From contig JABJOY010000033.1 in the NCBI GenBank assembly GCA_018664075.1, forward strand, positions 1 to 32,526: a stretch of 32,526 nt of DNA. Reading direction: 5' to 3'. This stretch comes from Porticoccaceae bacterium. Lineage in GTDB: Bacteria; Pseudomonadota; Gammaproteobacteria; Pseudomonadales; Porticoccaceae. The translations under genes were made by a program, and so were the position numbers. The notes below the pieces were generated by a model that was given only the letters and a program-made list of their open reading frames with translations, searched no databases and was not told where the DNA came from. Positions 7,467 through 16,622 of this stretch are shown here, piece by piece (position 1 is the first letter of the stretch; each line of letters starts with the position of its first letter).

Positions 7467-9107
7467 TTAGCTTGCCTCTGGCCTGCTTGGGGAACCCTGT
7501 AAAAAAGGTCCATCCACACAAATACGCTGACCATCCGGCGCCGCACAGGCACCACAGATACCAACACCACATTTAGTCAGATAATCAATGGCACTAAAGA
7601 TCTGGTCGTCGCGACAAAACTCACGCTGCACAGCCGCCGCCGCATGAACCATAGGCGAAGGCCCACAGTTATAAAATACCAGTTTATCCAACTCGGCCTG
7701 GCTCATTTCCTGCAGACGAGCCCGCAACAACTCCGTGACAAAGCCCTTAAAGCCCTGACTGCCATCATCGGTCGCCACATGAACCTGAGCGATTTTCTGA
7801 CATTCCTCAAGATAGTACAGGCGCTCGGCAGTGCGAGCACCGGTAAAGACTTCAGCATTGCCAAAATCTCTGGCCAGCTGATAGACAGCAGCCAAACCTG
7901 TACCCCCGGCAACCGCCATAATTTTCGCGTCCTCCGGCGGTGAAGCAGCAATACCATGGGGCCCGCGCACATAGACCTCAGTGCCCACAGCCAGATCCAT
8001 CAGATGATGGGTAAAAGTACCCACATCAATGACAGCCAGCTGAAATGGGTCATCAGACAGGGCAGAGAAAGGCTTCTCACCAACCCCAGGCACCCAGAGA
8101 AAAACAAACTCGCCGGCCTGGATATTGATCTTGCGGTCAAAGGTCAGAACACAGATATCCTCACAGACACGCTTATTTTCAACCAGAACAACAGGCTCAA
8201 AGTCCATATCTATATCGTAGCGAATATGGGCTTCGGCTTTATCCGAGCCAAAGCTCAGATCTGACTCGAGCTGATTAAAGTAGCTGCCAATATCGTCCGT
8301 GGTCATACCGGTCAGAGCAGAACCCACACCAACAATGGTAGAGCCGGCGTTTATAAACTCTCTTGTATCTGCGGCACTGCTGACGCCACCACAGCCAATA
8401 ATAGGAACATCAGTCACAGCGGCAATCTCGCGGACGCATTTCAGAGCGATTGGCAAAACGCCTTTTCCGGACATGCCGCCAGCGCCATTACTTAAAACCG
8501 GCTCGCCATGGGAAGAGGTATACCCAGGCCCCACCGTGTTAATGGCACAGAGCCCATCTGCACCACCGGCAACAGCAGCCAGAGCAATATCGGCAATATT
8601 GTCGGTATTCGGGGTTAATTTTGGTATTACCGGGATATCCACCACCGCTTTAACCGCAGCTGTGACTTCTTTTACCATCTCTGGATCCTGGCCCATGGCC
8701 ATGCCGTAGCCTTTGGCGTGGGGGCAGGATAGATTAAGCTCTAAACCATTGGCTACCGGGGCCATTATTTTGGCCACTTCGACAAACTCCGCAACACTGC
8801 CGCCAAAGATAGACACCAACAAAAAGCGATCCTCCGGGATGCGCAGCTGGGCCATGGCATCTGCTGCTATCCGGGCACCGGGGTTAGTCAGGCCAACCGC
8901 ATTGACAAAGCAGCCAGGGGCATACTGGCTATACACAGGCTCTCTGTTACCAGCCCGAGGTTCAGGGCCCACGCTCTTGGTAGTAATTACACCAATCTGC
9001 GGCATATGATCAAACATATACTGGATAATAGGAGTGGTTGTGGTAACAATTCCGGAGGGAATTGTGAAAGGGCCTGAAAGGGTCTTGCCGAGAAATTCTG
9101 TATTCAA
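7467..9107 (-). CDS. Fused class 1B dihydroorotate dehydrogenase: PyrD catalytic domain plus PyrK electron-transfer domain
   Basis: A 546-residue protein. Residues 1 to about 290 form a class 1B dihydroorotate dehydrogenase-like FMN barrel with the catalytic cysteine Cys128 (NLSCPH), the conserved lysine in PKLTPN, the INT motif near residue 190 and the glycine-rich FMN phosphate motif IIGCGG. Residues from about 300 resemble PyrK: an FAD-binding barrel (KPFSAL), a nucleotide-binding GGTGL near 401, and a C-terminal [2Fe-2S] site of Cys513, Cys518, Cys521 and Cys530. These two parts are normally separate proteins that oxidise dihydroorotate with NAD+. The start is a TTG with a weak ribosome site. 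Gammaproteobacteria normally use membrane-bound class 2 PyrD, so this may be an extra or specialised enzyme. A related dehydrogenase acting on another substrate is not excluded. Confidence 0.82.
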   Translation of the reverse strand: MNTEFLGKTLSGPFTIPSGIVTTTTPIIQYMFDHMPQIGVITTKSVGPEPRAGNREPVYSQYAPGCFVNAVGLTNPGARIAADAMAQLRIPEDRFLLVSIFGGSVAEFVEVAKIMAPVANGLELNLSCPHAKGYGMAMGQDPEMVKEVTAAVKAVVDIPVIPKLTPNTDNIADIALAAVAGGADGLCAINTVGPGYTSSHGEPVLSNGAGGMSGKGVLPIALKCVREIAAVTDVPIIGCGGVSSAADTREFINAGSTIVGVGSALTGMTTDDIGSYFNQLESDLSFGSDKAEAHIRYDIDMDFEPVVLVENKRVCEDICVLTFDRKINIQAGEFVFLWVPGVGEKPFSALSDDPFQLAVIDVGTFTHHLMDLAVGTEVYVRGPHGIAASPPEDAKIMAVAGGTGLAAVYQLARDFGNAEVFTGARTAERLYYLEECQKIAQVHVATDDGSQGFKGFVTELLRARLQEMSQAELDKLVFYNCGPSPMVHAAAAVQREFCRDDQIFSAIDYLTKCGVGICGACAAPDGQRICVDGPFLQGSPSRPEAS

Positions 9108-9204
9108 GATGGTTCGCTCGAAACTGGTTGTGATATTGAATTTACGCAGGTGGCGATTATACCGATTTAAGAGACCTTAGTCTGCTTCGATTTACTGAAG
9201 GGCA

Positions 9205-9239
9205 CAAAAAAGGGCGGAGATAAACTCCACCCTTTTTTG
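9205..9239. terminator. Bidirectional intrinsic terminator, mainly of isocitrate lyase
   Basis: An A-run, the stem GGGCGGAG/CTCCACCC (one C-A mismatch) with loop ATAAA, and a run of six T. It lies 16 bases past the stop of the leftward isocitrate lyase gene, and on that strand the stem is also followed by TTTTTT. It separates that gene from the co-directional pyrDK gene. Confidence 0.85.
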
Positions 9240-9254
9240 CAGCCAATTCCGGGA

Positions 9255-10835
9255 TTAGAACTGGTTCATGGTGTTGTCTTTGCCTGAGGCTTTCAGTGCT
9301 GCGTCGCCGGCAAAATATTCTTTGTGATCATCGCCCATATCAGAGCCCGCCATATTCTGATGCTTAACACAGGCAATGCCCTGACGGATTTCCTTGCGCT
9401 GCACACCAGCCACATAGCCCAGCATACCCTGTTCGCCGAAGTACTCCTTAGCCAGATTATCTGTAGACAGGGCAGCAGTATGGTAGGTCGGCAAGGTAAT
9501 AAGGTGGTGGAAGATCCCAGCCTCTCTCGCGGCATCGGCCTGGAATGTACGGATCTTATTGTCAGCCTCAGTGGCCAACTCTGTTCCATCGTAACTAACA
9601 TTCATCAGGTCAGCGCGGTCGTAAGCAAACAGGTCCTTGCCAGCCTCTGCCCAGGCGTCAAAGATCTGCTGACGGAAATTTAGTGTCCAGTTAAAGGAAG
9701 GTGAGTTGTTGTATACCAGTTTGGCATTGGGTACCACTTTACGGATCTCATCAATCATGCCGCCAATCTGGCCAATATGAGGCTTCTCAGTCTCGATCCA
9801 GATCATATCTGCCCCGTTTTGTAGGCTGGTGATGCTATCGAGAATACAGCGAGCCTCACCAGTACCCGGCTTAAACTGGAACAGGTTGCTGGGCAGACGC
9901 TTGGGACGCACCAGCTTGCCATTTTGATTAATCACCACATCGCCATTGTTCATATCAGCAGCAGAGACTTCTTCAACATCAAGGAAGCTGTTGTACTGGT
10001 CACCAAGATCACCAGGCTGCTCAGTCACAGCAATCTGCTTGGTCAGACCTGCGCCCAGGGAGTCAGTGCGGGCGACGATAACGCCGTCGTCAACACCAAG
10101 CTCGAGAAAGGCGTAGCGGACTGCATTAATCTTGGCCAGGAAGTCTGCATGGGGCACAGTCACTTTGCCATCTTGGTGGCCACATTGCTTTTCATCCGAC
10201 ACCTGATTTTCGATTTGAATACAGCAGGCGCCAGCTTCAATCATTTGCTTGGCCATAAGGTAGGTAGCCTCAGCATTGCCAAAACCTGCGTCAATATCAG
10301 CAATAATTGGCACTACATGGGTCTGGAAGTTATCTATCTTGTCCTGTAATGCTGCCTTAGCGTCGCCGCTGGCTGCATCCAACTCGCGGAACAGGCCGCC
10401 CAGTTCACGGGCATCCGCCTGACGTAAGAAGGTGTAAAGCTCGCCAATCAGAGAGGCGACAGAGGTCTTTTCATGCATCGACTGGTCGGGCAGGGGGCCA
10501 AACTCAGAGCGCAGCGCTGCAACCATCCAACCTGACAGATAAAGGTATTTCTTGTCGGTGGTACCAAAATGCTTCTTGATCGATATCAGCTTCTGCTGGC
10601 CAATAAAACCGTGCCAGCAACCCAGTGACTGGGTGTAAGCGCTAGGGTCAGCATCGTACTGATCCATATCTGCACGCATAATGCCAGCCGTATATCTGGC
10701 AATATCCAGGCCAGTTTGAAAGCGGTTTTGAGCGCGCATACGGGCAGCTGACTCAGCATTGATTGCGTTCCAACCGCCGGACATGTTCTCTTTAAGCTTT
10801 GCCACTGCGGCTATATCGTTTGAATATGTAGACAT
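9255..10835 (-). CDS. aceA: Isocitrate lyase
   Basis: Cleaves isocitrate to glyoxylate and succinate, the first step of the glyoxylate bypass. With the start chosen here the protein has 526 residues, the size of the large isocitrate lyase class found in Pseudomonas (about 530). The catalytic cysteine is Cys218 in KQCGHQDGK, and metal-binding acidic residues lie in IADIDAGFGN. An upstream ATG at 10854-10856 would add seven residues, but a perfect AGGAGG lies just before the ATG at 10835, so that one is preferred. It is divergent from a LysR-type regulator, with a candidate operator between them, and ends at a strong hairpin terminator. Regulation by that LysR protein is inferred. Confidence 0.97.
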   Translation of the reverse strand: MSTYSNDIAAVAKLKENMSGGWNAINAESAARMRAQNRFQTGLDIARYTAGIMRADMDQYDADPSAYTQSLGCWHGFIGQQKLISIKKHFGTTDKKYLYLSGWMVAALRSEFGPLPDQSMHEKTSVASLIGELYTFLRQADARELGGLFRELDAASGDAKAALQDKIDNFQTHVVPIIADIDAGFGNAEATYLMAKQMIEAGACCIQIENQVSDEKQCGHQDGKVTVPHADFLAKINAVRYAFLELGVDDGVIVARTDSLGAGLTKQIAVTEQPGDLGDQYNSFLDVEEVSAADMNNGDVVINQNGKLVRPKRLPSNLFQFKPGTGEARCILDSITSLQNGADMIWIETEKPHIGQIGGMIDEIRKVVPNAKLVYNNSPSFNWTLNFRQQIFDAWAEAGKDLFAYDRADLMNVSYDGTELATEADNKIRTFQADAAREAGIFHHLITLPTYHTAALSTDNLAKEYFGEQGMLGYVAGVQRKEIRQGIACVKHQNMAGSDMGDDHKEYFAGDAALKASGKDNTMNQF

Positions 10836-10840
10836 GATGA

Positions 10841-10846
10841 CCTCCT
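10841..10846 (-). promoter_or_regulatory. Shine-Dalgarno site that fixes the isocitrate lyase start
   Basis: AGGAGG on the minus strand sits five bases before the ATG at 10835 (GTCAT in between). The alternative upstream in-frame ATG at 10856 has no comparable site, so the shorter protein is the better model. Confidence 0.85.
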
Positions 10847-10897
10847 GATTACCCACTGTTAATTTGACTAAGGACGGAGTTTAGGTATCATGGAACC

Positions 10898-10912
10898 ATT
10901 AATCTAATTGAT
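10898..10912. promoter_or_regulatory. Candidate LysR-box between isocitrate lyase and its divergent regulator
   Basis: ATTAATCTAATTGAT is an imperfect dyad (ATTAAT/ATTGAT, five of six positions symmetric) and contains the T-N11-A core of LysR-type operators. It lies 26 bases upstream of the lysR start and 63 bases upstream of the isocitrate lyase start, a position that could serve both autoregulation and activation. Related sequence (ATTAATC) recurs upstream of malate synthase at 11958-11964. Confidence 0.5.
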
Positions 10913-10937
10913 AGTTTGTATTGCGGGCATTCTTTAA

Positions 10938-11879
10938 ATGAATATATCCAGAGTTGATCTTAATCTATTAGTGTACCTCGATGTGCTGCTGCGGGAATGC
11001 AACGTTACCAGAGCTGCTGAAGAACTAGGCATTAGCCAGCCCGCCATGTCTAACAGCCTACGCCGGCTGCGGGATCTGTTTAATGACCCCATACTGGTGC
11101 GCACCAGTGACGGTATGACACCCACAGACAGGGCGCTGGAACTGCAACCTATGGTGCGAACAGTACTCGCCGCAGCAGAGCAGGCTATATTGCCAAAGAC
11201 GGAGTTTGACCCCGCCAATTCCTCACGCATATTCCGCATTACCGCCAGCGATTACACAGAATCCACATTATTACCCAGGTTATTGGAAGAACTGCTTAAA
11301 CAGGCGCCGGATATCCGATTGGATATTATGACCCCCAGTGATATCAGCTTCCATGATGTTGAGCGTGGCAAGGTGGATCTTGTGATCAATCGCTTTGATA
11401 GCTTACCCCAGTCATTCCACCAGGTGCATCTGTGGGACGACAGCTTTTCCTGCATGGTCAGCGCCAATAACAAAGTCAAGGATAACTGGAATCTGGACAG
11501 CTATCTGGCGGGCAAGCATGTGTGGGTGAGCAAGACAGGGATGGGAGTTGGCGTTGGTATGACACCAGACGATGTACAGAGGCTGGGCTGGGTGGATGAA
11601 GCATTGTCCAAGCAGGGGGCCAAACGCCATATATCCGTATTTACCAGACATTACACCTCTGCGCTGTTGATGGCTGAACAGGACAACCTGATCGTCACCA
11701 TGCCCAGTATGGCCGCCCAGAGCCTGAAACAGGACTCTAACGTGGTTATTTTGCCGCCGCCGTTTGAAATACCCCGCATGCGGCTCAAAATGGTCTGGAG
11801 CCCACTGCTCCAGCACGACCCCGGGCATCGCTGGTTGCGACAGTTGATCAAGTCCGTGTCTGAAAAAATGCAGTCCTAG
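10938..11879 (+). CDS. LysR-type transcriptional regulator, probable regulator of the glyoxylate shunt
   Basis: A 313-residue LysR-type regulator of standard length. The N-terminal winged helix-turn-helix spans about residues 4-63 (DLNLLVYLDVLL, then TRAAEELGISQPAMSNSLRRLRD). It has the NALRRLR-type recognition helix and the DPILVR wing of the NodD/PcpR-like subgroup. A substrate-binding effector domain occupies about residues 90-300. The gene lies between divergent isocitrate lyase and downstream malate synthase G, both reading away from or past it, which strongly suggests that it controls them. The effector is unknown: glyoxylate, acetyl-CoA or an acyl-CoA are guesses. In E. coli the same job is done by an unrelated IclR-family protein. 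Confidence 0.9.
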   Translation: MNISRVDLNLLVYLDVLLRECNVTRAAEELGISQPAMSNSLRRLRDLFNDPILVRTSDGMTPTDRALELQPMVRTVLAAAEQAILPKTEFDPANSSRIFRITASDYTESTLLPRLLEELLKQAPDIRLDIMTPSDISFHDVERGKVDLVINRFDSLPQSFHQVHLWDDSFSCMVSANNKVKDNWNLDSYLAGKHVWVSKTGMGVGVGMTPDDVQRLGWVDEALSKQGAKRHISVFTRHYTSALLMAEQDNLIVTMPSMAAQSLKQDSNVVILPPPFEIPRMRLKMVWSPLLQHDPGHRWLRQLIKSVSEKMQS

Positions 11880-11985
11880 GGGTCTATTTGTAAATCGAAT
11901 AGCAAAGATACAATCCATACATTTGGAAAATCTAGCTACAGGTCATAGACTCAGGTAATTAATCAAGCTGGAGAGTTTAAGGATC

Positions 11986-14145
11986 ATGCATCCCATAGAG
12001 CATTCGGGGCTTAGAATTGCCCCGCCAATTTATAGCCTGGTAACCGAGGATATCTGTCCGGCCGTGGGCATTGATGCAGACGAGTTCTGGCGTGCCTTTG
12101 CGAGCATTGTGCACAGATTTGCACCACAGAACATTGCTCTTTTAGATAAGCGGGAGCAGTTGCAGGCTCAGATAGATCAATGGCACCAGAGCAATAAACT
12201 CGACTTCCCCAAATACAAAAACTACCTTGAGGATATTGGCTATCTGGTCCCCCAGGGCCCAGACTTTGCCATTAGCCCTAAAAATGTGGACAGGGAAATA
12301 GCCATACAGGCCGGGCCCCAGCTTGTGGTACCTATTATGAATGCCCGCTTTGCATTGAATGCAGTAAATGCACGCTGGGGCAGCCTCTATGATGCGCTGT
12401 ATGGCAATGATGTGATCAGTGAACAGGGCGGAGCAGAGAAAGCGGGCGCCTACAACGCTGTGCGCGGACAAAAAGTGATTGATTATGGCCGCAACTTCCT
12501 TGATCAGGCCGCTCCATTAAAAGAGGCTTCCCATGCTCAGGTAAATGCCTACAGAATTAATAATGGTCAGCTTGAACTGTCGCTGACCAATGGCTCTACT
12601 GCAGTATTAGATAATCCTCAGCAACTGGCAGGCTATCTGGGCAGCCCAGATACGCCCAGCTCTATATTGTTAAAAAACAATAACTTACATATTGAAATTC
12701 AAGTCGATTCTAGCCATCAGGTGGGGGGCAGCGATTTGGCTGGGGTTAAGGATATTGTGCTTGAAGCCGCCCTAACCACCATTATGGACTGCGAGGACTC
12801 GGTTGCTGCAGTAGATGCAGAGGATAAGGCACTGGCCTATGGCAACTGGCATGGTCTGATCAATGGCACTTTGGAAGAATCCATTGATAGAGGCGGCAAG
12901 ACATTTGTCCGGCGTATGAACAATGATCGCGAGTTTGTCGCCCCCAATGGGCAGCAGCTGGTGCTCAAGGGCCGCAGCCTGATGTTTGTGCGCAATGTTG
13001 GCCATCTCATGACTAACCCGGCGATTCACTATGACAATGGTCTGGAAATTCCAGAGGGCATTATGGATGCCATGATCACCAGCCTGATTTCAATGCAGGA
13101 TTTACAGGGATCAAGCAGCCACAGCAACTCCGATGCCGGCAGCATCTATATAGTAAAACCCAAGATGCATGGCCCTGAAGAAGTTACCTTTACCAATGAT
13201 CTCTTTGATGCCATTGAAGATGCTCTGGGTATGGATCGCCACACCATCAAGGTGGGTATTATGGACGAGGAGCGCCGCACCTCAGTCAACCTCAAAGAAT
13301 GTATTCGAGCCGCCAGGGGCAGGGTCGTGTTTATTAACACCGGCTTCCTCGATCGCACTGGCGATGAGATTCATACCAGCATGCAGGCAGGGGCGTTTGC
13401 CCTTAAGGCAGAGCTGAAAACCATGGCCTGGATCTCAGCCTATGAAGACCAGAATGTAGATGTTGGTCTGGCCTGCGGGTTAAAAGGCAAAGCCCAGATC
13501 GGCAAGGGCATGTGGGCAGTACCAGACAATATGGCGGATATGATGCGAGTCAAGATTGGCCATCCCAAAGCCGGGGCCAATACAGCCTGGGTACCATCCC
13601 CCACAGCTGCAACTCTGCACGCGATGCACTATCATCAGGTTGATGTTGCCAGCCTTCAGGATGAGTTGATGCAGCGTCAGCCAGCCAATGTCGATGATAT
13701 TTTAACCATTCCGCTGCTGGGCGACACTCAGCTCAGCGCTGAGCAGATTCAACTTGAGCTGGATAATAACGCCCAGGGCTTGCTCGGCTATGTGGTGCGC
13801 TGGGTCGAGCAGGGTGTTGGTTGCTCCAAGGTGCCCGACATTAATAATGTCGGCCTGATGGAAGACAGAGCCACTTTGCGTATTTCCAGCCAGCATATGG
13901 CTAACTGGCTGCACCATGGTATCTGTTCAGCTGAGCAGGTTATGGAAACATTGCAGCGCATGGCGGCGGTGGTCGATGGCCAGAATGCCAGTGATGCCGA
14001 CTATGTGCCCATGAGTACCGACTTTACCAACAGCATTGCCTTTCAGGCCGCCTGCGACCTGGTGTTTAAAGGCCTGGAGCAGCCCAGCGGCTACACCGAG
14101 CCGCTGCTACATCAGTATCGTCAGCAAGCCAAGGACTCAGCATAG
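11986..14145 (+). CDS. glcB: Malate synthase G
   Basis: Condenses glyoxylate with acetyl-CoA to give malate, the second step of the glyoxylate bypass. At 719 residues it is the monomeric G isoform (E. coli GlcB 723). Conserved stretches include [40 protein letters not shown] and [12 protein letters not shown]. Asp627 in the last matches the catalytic base of the family. AAGGA precedes the ATG closely. The 106-base gap after the LysR gene contains an ATTAATC half-site at 11958-11964. The stop TAG shares one base with the GTG start of the RraA-family gene, so the two are translationally coupled. With isocitrate lyase nearby, it clearly belongs to the shunt, not to glycolate use. Confidence 0.97.
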   Translation: MHPIEHSGLRIAPPIYSLVTEDICPAVGIDADEFWRAFASIVHRFAPQNIALLDKREQLQAQIDQWHQSNKLDFPKYKNYLEDIGYLVPQGPDFAISPKNVDREIAIQAGPQLVVPIMNARFALNAVNARWGSLYDALYGNDVISEQGGAEKAGAYNAVRGQKVIDYGRNFLDQAAPLKEASHAQVNAYRINNGQLELSLTNGSTAVLDNPQQLAGYLGSPDTPSSILLKNNNLHIEIQVDSSHQVGGSDLAGVKDIVLEAALTTIMDCEDSVAAVDAEDKALAYGNWHGLINGTLEESIDRGGKTFVRRMNNDREFVAPNGQQLVLKGRSLMFVRNVGHLMTNPAIHYDNGLEIPEGIMDAMITSLISMQDLQGSSSHSNSDAGSIYIVKPKMHGPEEVTFTNDLFDAIEDALGMDRHTIKVGIMDEERRTSVNLKECIRAARGRVVFINTGFLDRTGDEIHTSMQAGAFALKAELKTMAWISAYEDQNVDVGLACGLKGKAQIGKGMWAVPDNMADMMRVKIGHPKAGANTAWVPSPTAATLHAMHYHQVDVASLQDELMQRQPANVDDILTIPLLGDTQLSAEQIQLELDNNAQGLLGYVVRWVEQGVGCSKVPDINNVGLMEDRATLRISSQHMANWLHHGICSAEQVMETLQRMAAVVDGQNASDADYVPMSTDFTNSIAFQAACDLVFKGLEQPSGYTEPLLHQYRQQAKDSA

Positions 14146-14621
14146 TGAAACCTACCCCAGACCTCTGTGACCAGTACCCAGAGCTAGTGCGGGTGCTGGA
14201 GCCTATGTTGCTCAACTATGGTGGTCGCAAGCAGTTTAGTGGCGCCATAGTAACGGTTAAATGCTTTGAAGATAACTCTTGCGTCAAGCAGCTGGTGGGC
14301 ACTCCAGGTGAAGGCCGTGTACTGGTGGTGGATGGCGGCGGCAGTATGCGCCGCGCCTGTCTCGGCGATATGCTGGCGGAGAAAGCCTCAAGCAATGGCT
14401 GGTCCGGGATTATTATCTATGGCTGTATCCGCGACGTGGATAAAATTATGGCGACAGATATTGGCGTACAGGCCCTTGGTGTACATCCGCTAAAGACCGA
14501 GAAAAAGGATATCGGCGAAATTGATATTCCGGTGACCTTTGGTGGACTGACCTTTGTTCCCGGGGAGTATCTCTATGCCGACAATAACGGAGTGGTGGTT
14601 TCCGCTGAACCACTGGAATAA
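14145..14621 (+). CDS. RraA-family protein (annotated regulator of RNase E), possible oxaloacetate decarboxylase/aldolase
   Basis: A 158-residue member of the RraA/HMG-CHA aldolase fold. In E. coli, RraA binds RNase E and dampens its activity. Similarity to E. coli RraA runs throughout ([42 protein letters not shown]). However, this protein has Asp75 followed by exactly 20 residues and then Arg96-Asp97. That is the D-X20-R-D metal motif of the pyruvate aldolase HMG/CHA family, whereas E. coli RraA has Ala and Gln at the corresponding Asp75 and Asp97 positions and lacks lyase activity. The GTG start overlaps the stop of malate synthase by one base. A metabolic role, such as oxaloacetate decarboxylation, is therefore plausible beside or instead of RNase E control. 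Confidence 0.9.
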   Translation: MKPTPDLCDQYPELVRVLEPMLLNYGGRKQFSGAIVTVKCFEDNSCVKQLVGTPGEGRVLVVDGGGSMRRACLGDMLAEKASSNGWSGIIIYGCIRDVDKIMATDIGVQALGVHPLKTEKKDIGEIDIPVTFGGLTFVPGEYLYADNNGVVVSAEPLE

Positions 14622-14704
14622 TCACTGACCATCAGAATCATGCCTGCCGCTATTGCTCCCACAGCTCTTTGCTGACGTCTAACTATACGATCACTAATAA
14701 TTGT

Positions 14705-14740
14705 CACAATAATGACTTAACAGTCTGAGTTTTTATTGTG
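14705..14740. repeat. Nested inverted repeat upstream of gamma-glutamyltransferase
   Basis: CACAATAA (14705-14712) and TTATTGTG (14733-14740) are perfect 8-bp arms. Between them is a second dyad, GACT-TAAC-AGTC (14714-14725). It sits 57-92 bases before the ggt start and 84 bases after the rraA stop. It could be an operator or the 3' structure of the glcB-rraA transcript, since a few T follow the inner stem. Nothing else is evident in this 175-base gap. Confidence 0.4.
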
Positions 14741-14796
14741 TTTGCAGCATTATTGGAGAAGAATAGCGCCAACCAGATCGACCGACTCGAACCATT

Positions 14797-16584
14797 ATGA
14801 AAAAGCTAATTTTTGCCTTTGTCACATTCCTCAGTGGCCTCCTGCTAAGCCCAACAACTCTTGCTGATAACAGCATGGCCGACAAAGGTCCTCTACTGGG
14901 CGGCAAGGCACTCAGCCATCCGGTTATCAGTGAATCCGGCATGGTGGTTTCACAGGATATGATTGCCAGTCGGGTAGGGGCAGAGATACTCGCCCAGGGC
15001 GGAAATGCCGTCGATGCTGCAGTGGCCACAGGATTTGCTCTAGCCGTGACATTACCCCGGGCGGGCAATCTTGGTGGTGGCGGTTTTATGATGGTTCATC
15101 TGGCCGAGAGCAACAAAACCATTGCCATCGACTACCGCGAGATGGCTCCCGGAGAAGCTTTTAGGGATATGTTTCTCGACGGCGAAGGGGATGTGGATAA
15201 TCTTAAAGCCCGGTTTAGCATCCTTTCTTCCGGAGTTCCCGGCACCGTGGCCGGACTTATATATGCCCAGGAAAATTATGGCGTGCTGAGCCTGAGGCAG
15301 GTGCTAAGACCCGCCATTAAACTGGCCCGCAATGGTTTCGCCGTTGGCCCCGACCTGTCAGATTCTCTGCGCTCCCGAGCAGATCGACTACAGAGGGATC
15401 CCGGCTCGAAAAAATATTTTTACAAAGCTGATGGCTCGCTGTATCAACACAGAGATAAGCTGGTACAAAAAGATCTGGCCAATACTTTGACAAGAATTAT
15501 GACTAGTAGAGGCAAAGACTTTTATCAGGGCAAAACTGCAGATTTGATCGTGGATCAGATGCAGCGCTCCGGGGGACTGATCAGCAAACAGGATCTTGCC
15601 AACTACAGAGTGGTTGAGCGAACACCAGTCTGTGGCAGTTTCCGCGACCACCGCCTCTGCGCCATGCCGCCGCCATCCTCCGGTGGCGTGCACCTTGTAC
15701 AGATGCTTAATATTCTTGAGGGCTGGGACCTCAAAGGTATGGGGCACAACAGTGCCGCTTACATTCACCGGCTGGTCGAGACCATGCGTCGGGCCTATGC
15801 AGATCGCAGCCTGTATCTGGGTGACCCGGACTTTTTCCCGGTACCTGTGGCTCAGCTTATCGACAAGGGCTATGCGGCTAACTTGCGCAAGCAAATCAAT
15901 CCAGAGACCTCCAGCCGCTCGGCAGATATCCAGCCGGGACTCAGGGAGGTGGATCGTCCTGTGGAGCGCAGCCAACAGCAGCCAGAGAGCACTGAGACAA
16001 CCCACTTCAGCACCTGGGATCGCTGGGGCAATGTGGTCAGCAACACCTATACTCTGAATTTTTCCTATGGCAGCGGCATTTCTGTGGCCAGTGCCGGGTT
16101 TCTGCTAAACAATGAAATGGATGATTTCTCATCCAAGCCAGGGTTCCCCAATGGCTATGGACTGGTGGGTGGTATCGCCAATGGTATCCAGCCGGGCAAG
16201 CGACCACTCAGTTCTATGACACCCACCATTGTGTTCAACGCCGAGGATGAGCCCATGCTGGCGACAGGCAGCCCCGGCGGCAGCACTATTATTACTATCG
16301 TGATGCAGATGCTGCTCAATGTTATTGAGTTTGATATGAATATTGCCGAAGCGACCAGAGCCCCAAGAATCCACCATCAATGGCTGCCGGACAATATTTA
16401 TTATGAGCCGGGGCTCTCTGAGGACAGCAAAGCAGTATTGCGCGATATGGGACATATTCTCAATGACAGCACTGGCCGTCTGGGTGCCTCCCAGAGCATT
16501 CACAGACATATCGATGGTCGACTCCATGGAGCAGCAGATAGCCGCAGGCATGGTGCTGGTGCTGTGGCGGCTGAGAGCCCTTAA
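14797..16584 (+). CDS. ggt: Gamma-glutamyltransferase, periplasmic
   Basis: A 595-residue precursor. The Sec signal peptide covers about residues 1-23 (MKKLIFAFV, ending TLA). The enzyme hydrolyses or transfers the gamma-glutamyl group of glutathione in the periplasm. It self-cleaves before the nucleophile, here Thr401 in TETTHFS, into large and small subunits. The GGGGF loop and RPLSSMTPTIV with the preceding lid-loop segment (SKPGFPNGYGLVGG) are retained, as in E. coli Ggt (580 residues). The C-terminus, DGRLHGAADSRR, is normal. The ribosome site is weak. It converges on roxA. It supplies glycine and glutamate from extracellular peptides, with no evident link to the preceding shunt genes beyond position. 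Confidence 0.95.
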   Translation: MKKLIFAFVTFLSGLLLSPTTLADNSMADKGPLLGGKALSHPVISESGMVVSQDMIASRVGAEILAQGGNAVDAAVATGFALAVTLPRAGNLGGGGFMMVHLAESNKTIAIDYREMAPGEAFRDMFLDGEGDVDNLKARFSILSSGVPGTVAGLIYAQENYGVLSLRQVLRPAIKLARNGFAVGPDLSDSLRSRADRLQRDPGSKKYFYKADGSLYQHRDKLVQKDLANTLTRIMTSRGKDFYQGKTADLIVDQMQRSGGLISKQDLANYRVVERTPVCGSFRDHRLCAMPPPSSGGVHLVQMLNILEGWDLKGMGHNSAAYIHRLVETMRRAYADRSLYLGDPDFFPVPVAQLIDKGYAANLRKQINPETSSRSADIQPGLREVDRPVERSQQQPESTETTHFSTWDRWGNVVSNTYTLNFSYGSGISVASAGFLLNNEMDDFSSKPGFPNGYGLVGGIANGIQPGKRPLSSMTPTIVFNAEDEPMLATGSPGGSTIITIVMQMLLNVIEFDMNIAEATRAPRIHHQWLPDNIYYEPGLSEDSKAVLRDMGHILNDSTGRLGASQSIHRHIDGRLHGAADSRRHGAGAVAAESP

Positions 16585-16622
16585 ACAGCTCCTCTTTAAA
16601 AGATGTGCCTTAGAAGCCTAAG

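Noticed and set aside
7467-9107. Alternative call as dihydropyrimidine dehydrogenase (PreA/PreT)
   Set aside because: The FMN domain carries the class 1 dihydroorotate dehydrogenase SCP motif, and the second half is a PyrK-type FAD/[2Fe-2S] module, not the multi-cluster PreT/PreA layout.
11958-11964. ATTAATC before malate synthase as a separate LysR operator
   Set aside because: Only a half-site is visible and no T-N11-A dyad is clear, so it is mentioned as support but not listed as a feature.
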